This document shows, in pieces, positions 17,044-25,330 of a DNA stretch of 64,000 nucleotides. How positions within the stretch are numbered: the stretch's first letter is position 1; the number at the start of each line of letters is the position of its first letter. This DNA is from Pseudomonadota bacterium. GTDB lineage: Bacteria > Pseudomonadota > Gammaproteobacteria > Burkholderiales > Rhodocyclaceae. The notes beneath the pieces are model-generated. The model saw only the letters and a program-made list of their open reading frames with translations, was not told where the DNA came from and made no database searches. The position numbers and the translations under genes are program-made. The stretch lies in assembly GCA_018240785.1 (NCBI GenBank), contig JAFEFC010000011.1:435435-499434 (forward strand). Reading direction: 5' to 3'.

Positions 17044-17688
17044 TCAGCATTCGAGGACAGGAACCGTCCACGCGGATTCGTCCGGCCGCTCGTCGCGCAG
17101 CCTGACCCGGCCATTCGCGTCGACGCTCAGGCGGCCTTCGGCAAACCAGCGCACCGCCTGCGGGTAGATGCGGTGCTCCTGCGCCAGCACGCGCGCGGCC
17201 AGCGTCCTTTCGTCATCCTGCGGCTGAACCGGCACCACCGCCTGCACAACGATGGGCCCGCAATCCAGCGTCGGCGTCACGAAATGCACGGTGGCGCCGT
17301 GCACCCGCACGCCCGCCTCCAGCGCCCGCCGATGCGTGCGCAGCCCCGGGAAAGCGGGCAGCAGCGACGGGTGGATGTTGATCAGGCGACCGGCATAGCG
17401 ACGCACGAAGTCGTCGGTGAGCACACGCATGAAGCCGGCGAGCACGACGAGGTCGGGCTGGTAGGCGTCGATGGTTTCGGCCAGTGCCGCATCGAACGCG
17501 GCACGGTCCGCGAACCGCTGGTGGTCGACCACCGCGCAGGCAATGCCATGCTCGGCGGCGAAGGCCAGGCCGGACGCGTCGGGCCGGTTGCTGACGACCG
17601 CGGCGACGCGCACTCCAGGGATCGCCGCGCGCACGATGGCTTCCATGTTGCTGCCACGACCGGAAATGAGGATGACGATGGACTTCAT
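17044..17688 (-). CDS. purN: phosphoribosylglycinamide formyltransferase
   Basis: 214 residues, normal for the formyl-tetrahydrofolate-dependent GAR transformylase that makes FGAR in purine synthesis. Key segments are ILISGRGSNMEAIVRA (phosphate loop), LAGFMRVLTDDFVRRY, the catalytic INIHPSLLPAFPG with Asn-His, and HGATVHFVTPTLDCGPIV with the third catalytic Asp. It is the second gene of a six-gene minus-strand run, 33 bp after the lipoprotein gene. purM, the step two reactions later, is about 14.6 kb away and not co-transcribed. Confidence 0.95.
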   Translation of the reverse strand: MKSIVILISGRGSNMEAIVRAAIPGVRVAAVVSNRPDASGLAFAAEHGIACAVVDHQRFADRAAFDAALAETIDAYQPDLVVLAGFMRVLTDDFVRRYAGRLINIHPSLLPAFPGLRTHRRALEAGVRVHGATVHFVTPTLDCGPIVVQAVVPVQPQDDERTLAARVLAQEHRIYPQAVRWFAEGRLSVDANGRVRLRDERPDESAWTVPVLEC

Positions 17689-17721
17689 TGAATACGGTTT
17701 GGAAAATGTTCGCCGACCGGA

Positions 17722-18471
17722 TCAGGGTATCGGCAGGAATACGGCCGTCGCCAGGTTCTGGACCACGCGGGTGACGGTGCGTTCCGTCTGCTCCTCGACG
17801 ATGTCGGTGAGGGTGTCCAGCGAACCGATGACGCGCCCGAACTCGCGCTCGAAGCTCAGGTTGGCCCCTGGATGAACGGCGTCGCCCGGCTGGTTGGACA
17901 GCAGCAGCAACTCGCCCCGCTCGTCACGCGCCGCCGCGAGCTTCCACGCCGCGATCTCGACATTGCGGGCCGCATTGTAGAGGCGCTGCGCGTCGAGAGC
18001 ATCCAGCATGAAGAATTCGTCCCGATCACCGAAGGCCGTCTGCACCATGCTGCCCAGCCCGACGACGAAAGCCTGCACACGGTCGCCACGAAACTCCGGG
18101 TGCAGCGCCACGCGCAGAGCATCGAGGTCGCGCCGGTTGCCCAGCGACGCGAAGCGCCAGTGATGCGGCGCATCGAAGATGCGCGCCACCGCGGCATCGA
18201 TGCTGTCCGCGCCCGATTTGCGCCATTCGCGCGGGTTGCGCTTGTACAGCTTCACCGCCAGCCGTCTCAGGCTGGCGAAGATCTGCTGCTGGTGCGCTTC
18301 CGCGACACGATTGAAATCGCTCTTGAGCAGATGCTGCGGCGCATAGTTCGACAGCTTGCCCGCCTTTGGCGCCGAGCCAGGCGAAGAGCAGGCGAGCATC
18401 GCGCCGGCCAGCATCCACAGCACGACGCGGCGGGCGCCCGGAACGCATCCCCTGCCTGCTGAACGTGCCAT
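17722..18471 (-). CDS. putative lipoprotein of unknown function
   Basis: 249 residues from the ATG at 18469-18471. The N terminus is basic then hydrophobic (RRVVLWMLAGAMLACSS), ending in a lipobox-like MLAC, so the protein is probably a lipoprotein of the inner or outer membrane. The body is rich in alpha-helical segments and includes LKSDFNRVAEAHQQQIFASL and a C-terminal coiled-coil-like stretch (DTLTDIVEEQTERTVTRVV). No enzymatic motif was seen and the family is not recognised. It is the first gene of the purN operon and divergent from mutL, sharing a 110-bp control region. Confidence 0.7.
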   Translation of the reverse strand: MARSAGRGCVPGARRVVLWMLAGAMLACSSPGSAPKAGKLSNYAPQHLLKSDFNRVAEAHQQQIFASLRRLAVKLYKRNPREWRKSGADSIDAAVARIFDAPHHWRFASLGNRRDLDALRVALHPEFRGDRVQAFVVGLGSMVQTAFGDRDEFFMLDALDAQRLYNAARNVEIAAWKLAAARDERGELLLLSNQPGDAVHPGANLSFEREFGRVIGSLDTLTDIVEEQTERTVTRVVQNLATAVFLPIP

Positions 18472-18581
18472 CGGCTGGCGTCCTCCGCGCGGTCTCACAG
18501 GCATGATACCGGAGGCGAGGCGGGCGGTCTGCCCGGGCGACGCCCGTATAATCGACCGCCTGTAACTGGAACGCCCCCTCG

Positions 18582-20492
<1,911 letters not shown>

Positions 20493-20506
20493 ATCCCGCC
20501 CGCCTG

Positions 20507-20536
20507 GGCCCGCTCCGCCCCGCGTGGGAGCGGACC
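20507..20536. repeat. REP-like element, copy 2 (inverted halves)
   Basis: GGCCCGCTCC (20507-20516) faces GGAGCGGACC (20527-20536), one mismatch apart, with a 10-bp loop. Both are halves of the core found at 11228, 24279 and 54727. It lies just after mutL and could act as a folded 3' end between mutL and the convergent DUF4124 gene. Confidence 0.55.
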
Positions 20537-20587
20537 GGGGCGTGATTTCCCACCATCTCCACCACATCGGCCGCCCTTGCGGCCGGG

Positions 20588-21253
20588 TCAATCATCCGCC
20601 TGGCGCGCGGGCAGTCGGCGCTCGGGCTGGCGCGGCGCCTGCAACGATCGATCCGGATTGATCGGCAACACCGGCTTGGGCATCCCGCCCAGAGCCGGCT
20701 CGGTCGGCCCCTGGCGCGGCGGACGCTCGGCCGCACGGTAACCGTCGCCATCGTGGCGAGGCCAATGCCCGTCGCGCGGCGGACGCGGCGGGTGGAAGGT
20801 GCGCGGCGGAACGACGATGTATCCGGTGCTACGGGGGTTTCCTTCGTCGTCGCAGGGCTCGCGAAAGCGCGCCTCGCACTCCGCCCGCGCCTTTTCGCGC
20901 GCACGGAGCGCTTGTTCCTGTGCGTCGCGCTCGTCTGCCACCCGCTCCTCGGCCTCCCGCCGCAAACGCTTTTCCTGCTCGAGCGCCGACTCCAGCCGCT
21001 CGATGCGACGCGTGGTGTCGGCCGCCTCGGCTGGGCGGGCAGGCGCCGCCGGCACCACCGTGACGCCGCCACGCTCCAGCATTTCGGCCTTGACGCCGGG
21101 CGGCGGCTGGCTGCCGTAATTCACGCGTCCATCGCGGTCCACCCAGCGATAGATCGCGTCGCCGGCCAGTGCGGGGGCACAAAGGGCCAGCCCCCAGGCC
21201 ACCAGCGCTGGCAATGCCCGTCTCGATACCGGAAGGCGCCTCATCCACTGCAT
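20588..21253 (-). CDS. DUF4124 domain protein, exported, with coiled coil
   Basis: 221 residues from the ATG at 21251-21253, which has GGAG six bases upstream. A signal peptide (LPALVAWGLALCAPALAG) precedes a DUF4124 domain, AGDAIYRWVDRDGRVNYGSQ, a short module widespread in proteobacterial exported proteins. After it comes a charged coiled coil (about residues 75-125, ERLESALEQEKRLRREAEE) and a Pro/Arg-rich tail. Two cysteines, in ECEARFREPCDDE, might form a disulfide. Function unknown; a periplasmic structural or cargo-binding role is possible. It converges with mutL. Confidence 0.8.
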   Translation of the reverse strand: MQWMRRLPVSRRALPALVAWGLALCAPALAGDAIYRWVDRDGRVNYGSQPPPGVKAEMLERGGVTVVPAAPARPAEAADTTRRIERLESALEQEKRLRREAEERVADERDAQEQALRAREKARAECEARFREPCDDEGNPRSTGYIVVPPRTFHPPRPPRDGHWPRHDGDGYRAAERPPRQGPTEPALGGMPKPVLPINPDRSLQAPRQPERRLPARQADD

Positions 21254-21337
21254 GTCACGCTCCACGCGTGCGTTCGGACCGGATGATGATACCGCCGCGT
21301 CCCGCCGCCCCGCACCCGTCGTGCCGCGGGGCGGCTC

Positions 21338-21385
21338 GTTTTCCCCAGGCGCCGTGAATGAAGCCCGGGATAAGCTGTGCACAAG
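21338..21385 (+). repeat. 48-bp diverged direct repeat, copy A
   Basis: The copy starts GTTTTCCCCA and ends with a block reading CCCGGGATAAGCTGTGC then ACAAG. It aligns without gaps to 21992-22039, with 36 of 48 positions identical by hand count. The shared outer blocks are GTTTTCCCCA, CGTGAA and CCCGGGA-N-AAGCTGTG. The start-to-start distance is 654 bp. Confidence 0.65.
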
Positions 21386-21450
21386 TGCCGCAAATCATTC
21401 ACTGGAAAGGCGAATCGGGCGCTGCCTCCAAATCGGGCAACGCGGCCGGT

Positions 21451-21483
21451 CATTGCGTGGGCGCGGACCGCGCCCACGCAATG
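21451..21483. repeat. 33-bp perfect palindrome
   Basis: The arm CATTGCGTGGGCGCGG (21451-21466) is exactly complementary to 21468-21483, around a single central base at 21467. With no loop of useful size it is unlikely to be a terminator. It could be a binding site for a dimeric protein or a cruciform-forming site. Confidence 0.8.
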
Positions 21484-21490
21484 ATGCAAG

Positions 21491-21530
21491 CACAAAAGCA
21501 AGAAGCCCATGTTGGCTGGACATGGGCTTC
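21491..21530 (-). terminator. intrinsic terminator on the minus strand
   Basis: GAAGCCCATGT and ACATGGGCTTC form a perfect 11-bp stem (21502-21512 with 21520-21530) around a 7-base loop. On the minus strand the stem is followed by TTGCTTTTGTG. It implies a short minus-strand transcript starting somewhere in 21540-21800, although no gene is recognised there. On the plus strand the following bases are not T-rich. Confidence 0.6.
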
Positions 21531-21725
21531 GCGAATCTTTGGCCCCGGCGCTTCAGACCAAGGCAATCGGCAGTTTGCCGTTCGGGTACTACGCGGTCAT
21601 CTCTTCGAACTGCGGCGGACTTTCAACCATTCAGCCTCCAGTTGGGTTGTTGCCGGGAGGCCCGACCAAACTTCCGTCAGGCTTCAATTTCAGATTACTC
21701 CTCTGACCGGAAAAGTCCACTGCAT
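21491..21725 (-). ncRNA. candidate structured small RNA (unrecognised)
   Basis: Upstream of the minus-strand terminator lie several complementary pairs, in plus-strand coordinates: 21617-21623 with 21712-21718 (GGACTTT/AAAGTCC), enclosing 21634-21639 with 21656-21661 (GCCTCC/GGAGGC) and 21690-21694 with 21702-21706 (TCAGA/TCTGA). A further one is 21568-21572 with 21576-21580 (CGGCA/TGCCG). Together they suggest a folded RNA of about 230 bases. The short stems alone could be chance, and no known RNA family or promoter was recognised. An alternative is a decayed small gene. Confidence 0.28.
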
Positions 21726-21991
21726 CAAGGGACTTCCTCCATAGAATCAACATCTCCCAAACTGCTCGCGCCATTGCCTGCATTTATCCACGGACCCTGT
21801 GGATAAGCTTGGGAGTAGCCCTTGAGCAGGCTCCGCAAGGTGCTGATGCGTAATGTCTTCACAACGACTGCCTGTTTTTTGCGCAGCCGCTGGGGATGTG
21901 CGGCGTGCAGCTCGCCCTTTGCGGCATCACACCCCAGGCCACTCGCCCGTCGCGCCGTCATACTTCGCCGCCAGGATGTGGATGGATCCAC

Positions 21992-22039
21992 GTTTTCCCC
22001 AACCGACGTGAACACCCCCCGGGAAAAGCTGTGGAAAAC
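21992..22039 (+). repeat. 48-bp diverged direct repeat, copy B
   Basis: The copy begins GTTTTCCCCA and ends CCCGGGAAAAGCTGTGG then AAAAC, aligning without gaps to copy A. It contains a DnaA-box-like site (22030-22038) and is preceded by GTGGATGGATCCAC (6-bp inverted arms). It lies about 85 bp past the stop of the ligase gene. Confidence 0.65.
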
Positions 22040-22124
22040 AGTGGCAAGTGGATGATCCGAAAGGCGGGCCGGGCACCGCCTCAATTTTGTGCAGGACGTC
22101 ACGGCGTGGCATGAGGCTTGCGCT

Positions 22125-23039
22125 TCAAGGCAGTACGCGCTCGCGAAGGAAGCGCGGAAAGCGCGGCAGCCCCTGCCCCGTCAGTTCCCGATAGCGGTAG
22201 GTGACCATTGCACCGATCTGCGGCGGGTTGCGCCGTGCCGAATCGCTGAGTCCGGAACCGATGCGAAAGCGCCGCCCATCGAGCGATTCAACCAGCAGCG
22301 CTCCAACGCTGCCGGTGAGTCTTCCCTTGCCGGGCACATGCGCAACGACGCGCGCCTCCGCATCGAGCCAGGGCGTGAGCTTGCGCAGCGCATCGCTACG
22401 CCCGGGCGACCAGGCCGCGTCGGCGCGGTGCAGCATCAGGCCCTCGCCGCCCGCTGCGACGGTCGCGGCCATGCGCCGGGCCAATTCGGTGCGATCGTGT
22501 ACGCGAAACTGCGCCACTGCCTGCAGCCAGGGCGCGCGCTTCCGCTCCTCGGCAATGAGGACGTCGATGCGCTGCACGCGCTCGGTGAAGGTGCCGGCAT
22601 CCCCCGGCAGGTCGAAGATCATGTAGCGCACCTTGCGCCACTGCGCATCATCGGGTACGTCGCGGCGCACGATGCCGGACAGCGCCTCGAACTGCCCGCG
22701 GCCCAGCCACAGCTCGCCATCGAGCGGCCGCGCCGGCAGGGCTGCCACGAACCAGGCCGGCGCCGGAATCACCAGCCCGCTGCGGAATCGCAAGCGCCTG
22801 CCGTCCCAGTGCGCGCGCACGCCGTCGAGCTTTTCGCTGACCCAGTACCGCGCCGGATCGAGCGTATCGTCCCAGCGCTGCGCCAGCATGAGCGCCAGCG
22901 CGGCATCCGCCGCCACATCGTGTACGGCGGTCGTGCCATCGACGGACGTGGCCGAACCGACACCGAAGGAAAGCGCCGAAAGCAGCGTTGCAGCGAGCAG
23001 GCGCGGCGCGAGCGTGGGGATGCGATGGGACATGTTCAT
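22125..23039 (-). CDS. ligE: exported ATP-dependent DNA ligase (LigE type)
   Basis: 304 residues. A signal peptide (LLAATLLSALSFGVGSA) precedes a minimal nucleotidyltransferase ligase. The catalytic motif is SEKLDGVRAHWDG with Lys70 as the AMP-linked residue. DGELWLGRGQFEALSG, EGLMLHRADAAWSPGRS and LRKLTPWLDAEARVV (with a motif V Lys) follow, then a short OB-type domain. These compact ligases occur beside the essential NAD-dependent LigA and are thought to act in the periplasm, possibly on incoming DNA. Two nearby Mets are possible starts; the outer one is used. The gene is downstream of nothing on its strand and next to the gene-free locus. Confidence 0.88.
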   Translation of the reverse strand: MNMSHRIPTLAPRLLAATLLSALSFGVGSATSVDGTTAVHDVAADAALALMLAQRWDDTLDPARYWVSEKLDGVRAHWDGRRLRFRSGLVIPAPAWFVAALPARPLDGELWLGRGQFEALSGIVRRDVPDDAQWRKVRYMIFDLPGDAGTFTERVQRIDVLIAEERKRAPWLQAVAQFRVHDRTELARRMAATVAAGGEGLMLHRADAAWSPGRSDALRKLTPWLDAEARVVAHVPGKGRLTGSVGALLVESLDGRRFRIGSGLSDSARRNPPQIGAMVTYRYRELTGQGLPRFPRFLRERVLP

Positions 23040-23204
23040 CAGCCTCGATCAGGAAGACGAACAGCATAAATGCTTTTTGCATAGTCTGTGCGATTTGCCG
23101 CATGAGCTGAATGGAAGCCCGCAGGCGCCCGGCCCGCGTCGGCCTTTGCGCCCACGCGCCGCGCCGGCGGATAATGCCGGCCTCGCCTGCCCCTCCGCCC
23201 CACC

Positions 23205-24197
23205 GTGTCCGCTTCTGTCCCCGCTTCTGCCCCCCCTCCCTGCGAAGACATCGGCCTGCCGCCCGCCCTGCTGCTGCTCGGCCCCACTGCCAGTGGCAAG
23301 ACCGCATCTGCGCTGGCGCTGGCGCGCGAGCTGCCGGTGGAGATCGTCAGCGTCGATTCGGCGCTGGTGTATCGCGACATGGACATCGGCACGGCGAAAC
23401 CCAGCGCGGAGGAGCTGGCAAGCTGCCCGCATCACCTGATCGACATCGTCTCGCCGGAAGAGGCGTATTCCGCTGCCCGCTTCCGCGCCGACGCCGTGCG
23501 GCTGATGGCCGAGATCACTGCGCGCGGCCGTATCCCGTTGCTGGCGGGCGGCACCATGCTGTATTTCAAGGCCTTGCGCGACGGCCTGTCTGATCTGCCC
23601 GCGGCCCACGCCGACCTGCGCCGCGCCATCGACGCAGACGCTGCCGCGCGTGGCTGGCCGGCGCTGCATGCCGAACTGGCCGCGCTCGACCCCGCCGCGG
23701 CGGCGCGCCTGGAGCCGACCGACGCGCAGCGCATCCAGCGCGCCCTGGAGATCGTGCGCGTCACCGGCCGGCCGCTGGCCGACAGCTACGCCAGGAAGGA
23801 AGACGACGCGCTGCCGTGCCGGCTGCTGCCGATCGCGCTGGCGCCGTCAGATCGCAGCGTGCTGCACGCGCGCATCGCGCAGCGCTTCGACGCCATGCTC
23901 GCCGCCGGCCTGGTGGAGGAACTGCGCGGGTTGCGTGCGAAATACCGGCTCGAGCCGGGCATGCCGTCGATGCGCTGCGTGGGCTACCGACAGGCCTGGG
24001 AATTCCTCGACGGCCAGATCGACCGTGACACGCTGCGCTTCAAGGGCATCGCCGCCACCCGCCAGCTCGCCAAGCGCCAGCTCACCTGGCAGCGCCAGTT
24101 CCGCGAAACCTGGCCGCAACTGGTGGAGATCGACTGCCTGCGCCCAGACCTGCCGGCGGCGGTGCGCGACGCAGCGCTGCGGGCGCTCGCAGCATGA
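23205..24197 (+). CDS. miaA: tRNA dimethylallyltransferase
   Basis: 330 residues. MiaA transfers a dimethylallyl group to A37 of tRNAs that read codons starting with U. The P-loop is [17 protein letters not shown], followed by [18 protein letters not shown], the [14 protein letters not shown] region and the C-terminal [15 protein letters not shown] and [14 protein letters not shown]. The start is taken as GTG at 23205 because no ATG lies between it and the P-loop. No clear ribosome site precedes it. A weak GATAAT box is at 23170-23175. It is divergent from the ligase gene. Confidence 0.94.
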   Translation: MSASVPASAPPPCEDIGLPPALLLLGPTASGKTASALALARELPVEIVSVDSALVYRDMDIGTAKPSAEELASCPHHLIDIVSPEEAYSAARFRADAVRLMAEITARGRIPLLAGGTMLYFKALRDGLSDLPAAHADLRRAIDADAAARGWPALHAELAALDPAAAARLEPTDAQRIQRALEIVRVTGRPLADSYARKEDDALPCRLLPIALAPSDRSVLHARIAQRFDAMLAAGLVEELRGLRAKYRLEPGMPSMRCVGYRQAWEFLDGQIDRDTLRFKGIAATRQLAKRQLTWQRQFRETWPQLVEIDCLRPDLPAAVRDAALRALAA

Positions 24198-24278
24198 CCC
24201 GGTTCTGGCAGACGGCAACGCTGCGATCGCCAGCGCTCGTCGTGCCAGGCGAGACCGCATCACTTGCTGACGGCCCTG

Positions 24279-24300
24279 TCGCGGCCAGCTCCGCTCCTAC
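24279..24300 (+). repeat. REP-like element, copy 3
   Basis: TCGCGGCCAGCTCCGCTCC followed by TAC lies 25 bp before the DUF1415 gene, in the miaA downstream gap. It differs from copy 1 by G-to-C at the GG of the core and by TAC at the end. Same orientation as copies 1 and 4. Confidence 0.55.
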
Positions 24301-24325
24301 ACGAACCCGCAAAGGAAACTGATTC

Positions 24326-24871
24326 ATGGACGAACAGATCATCGACGACGTGCGCACCTGGCTCGACGACGTCGTCATCGGCCTCAATCTCTGCCCGTTC
24401 GCCGCCAAGCCGCGCAACGAGAACCGCGTGCGCATCGTCGTCAGCCATGCGCAGACCGCTGAAGGGCTGCTCGACGACCTGCAGCGCGAACTCGAGCACC
24501 TCGCCGACACGCCGGCCGCCGAACTGGAAACCACCCTGCTGGCGATCCCCGACATGCTCGAAGATTTCGCCGACTATAACGACTTCCTCGACGCGGTGGA
24601 TCTGTGGCTGGAGCAGTTCGGCTGGGAAGGCGAACTGCAGGTGGCGAGTTTCCATCCGCACTACCAGTTCGCCGACACCGAACCCGACGACGCCGGAAAC
24701 CTCACCAACCGCTCACCCTGGCCGTTGCTGCACATCATCCGCGAGGAGAGCCTGGAGAAGATCATCGCGCACTATCCCGATGTCGATGGCATCCCCGGGC
24801 GCAATGTCCGGCGCATGGAAGCACTGACTGCCGAGGAGCGCAGGCGCTTGTTCCCTTACCTGTTCGGCTGA
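24326..24871 (+). CDS. DUF1415 family protein
   Basis: 181 residues of a conserved but uncharacterised family, soluble and acidic. Typical segments are DVVIGLNLCPFAAKP near the N terminus, with a conserved CPF, the helix ETTLLAIPDMLEDFADYNDF, SFHPHYQFADTEPDDAGN and the NRSPWPLLHIIREESL motif. The paired His and acidic residues in the last two segments look like a metal or phosphate site, but this is inference. It lies 128 bp after miaA and is followed by a small YdcH-like gene. Confidence 0.88.
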   Translation: MDEQIIDDVRTWLDDVVIGLNLCPFAAKPRNENRVRIVVSHAQTAEGLLDDLQRELEHLADTPAAELETTLLAIPDMLEDFADYNDFLDAVDLWLEQFGWEGELQVASFHPHYQFADTEPDDAGNLTNRSPWPLLHIIREESLEKIIAHYPDVDGIPGRNVRRMEALTAEERRRLFPYLFG

Positions 24872-24972
24872 TGCTCGCGGTGGCGGCTGGCGCCGCATCC
24901 AGCCGAGGAGTAAAGTGGTGGCGAAAGTTCAGGTTCGGGTTTCTTCCTTAACCGCCTCGCCGGAGTGTGCCT

Positions 24973-25197
24973 ATGTTCCCTGAGTACCGCGACCTGATTA
25001 CCCAGCTCAAGACCAACGACCGTCACTTCCTGCAACTGTTCGACCGCCACAACGCGCTCGACCAGCAGATCAAGAACATCGAATCCCATGTCGAGCACGC
25101 CAGGCACGAAGAAGTGGAAGTGATGAAGAAAGAGAAGCTGCTGCTGAAGGATCAGATGTACGCGATCCTGAAGAAGTCGCAGGTGGCCGCGACGTAA
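24973..25197 (+). CDS. YdcH-family (DUF465) small protein
   Basis: 74 residues from the ATG at 24973, preceded by GGAG at the usual distance (24962-24965); an upstream GTG two codons earlier is less likely. The pattern MFPEYRDLITQLKTNDRHF, then LFDRHNALDQQIKNIE and KKEKLLLKDQMYAIL matches DUF465, a two-helix coiled-coil hairpin common in proteobacteria. Function unknown. Confidence 0.88.
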   Translation: MFPEYRDLITQLKTNDRHFLQLFDRHNALDQQIKNIESHVEHARHEEVEVMKKEKLLLKDQMYAILKKSQVAAT

Positions 25198-25239
25198 GCA
25201 GCTTCGCATGCAGTGCGGCCTCGGCGCCGCAACGAGCCC

Positions 25240-25285
25240 AGCCCCGCCCCCGGATCCTGTCCGAGCGCGGGGCTTCGCTTTTGTT
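25240..25285 (+). terminator. candidate terminator after the YdcH-like gene
   Basis: AGCCCCGC (25240-25247) pairs with GCGGGGCT (25267-25274), with a 19-base loop that can fold further, and is followed by TCGCTTTTGTT. It lies 43 bp after the stop, before the convergent RND gene. Confidence 0.5.
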
Positions 25286-25330
25286 GCGGGTGTTGCTCTT
25301 GTTCTGGGCGCGGCGTGAACCACCGCCGGC

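Larger units (their letters stand above)
21376..22038. promoter_or_regulatory. cluster of DnaA-box-like 9-mers
   Basis: Against the box TTATNCACA, the minus strand has a perfect match at 21798-21806 (TTATCCACA), and TTTTCCACA at 22030-22038 and TTGTGCACA at 21376-21384 each differ by one base. The plus strand has TTATCCACG at 21784-21792, also one base off. The two central sites form an inverted pair 5 bp apart. This could be a DnaA-binding locus of titration or reactivation type. No dnaA, dnaN or obvious AT-rich unwinding element is present, so it is not called an origin. Confidence 0.4.
21254..22124. other. 871-bp gene-free locus with repeats, palindrome, hairpins and DnaA-box-like sites
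   Basis: No supported protein gene was found here, although several frames are open by chance. The stretch is less GC-rich than its surroundings. It contains two diverged 48-bp direct repeats (21338-21385 and 21992-22039), a 33-bp perfect palindrome (21451-21483), a minus-strand terminator-like hairpin (21491-21530) below further hairpins, and at least four 9-mers close to the DnaA box. It lies between the DUF4124 gene and a DNA ligase gene, both on the minus strand. Parts are described separately. Confidence 0.6.

Noticed and set aside
21725-22102. Minus-strand frame of 125 codons in the gene-free locus
   Set aside because: It runs through the DnaA-box-like pair and repeat copy B, lacks a ribosome site and resembles nothing known.
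21254-22124. Chromosomal or plasmid replication origin
   Set aside because: DnaA-box-like sites are present, but there is no dnaA, dnaN, gyrB or rep gene and no clear AT-rich unwinding element in the window.
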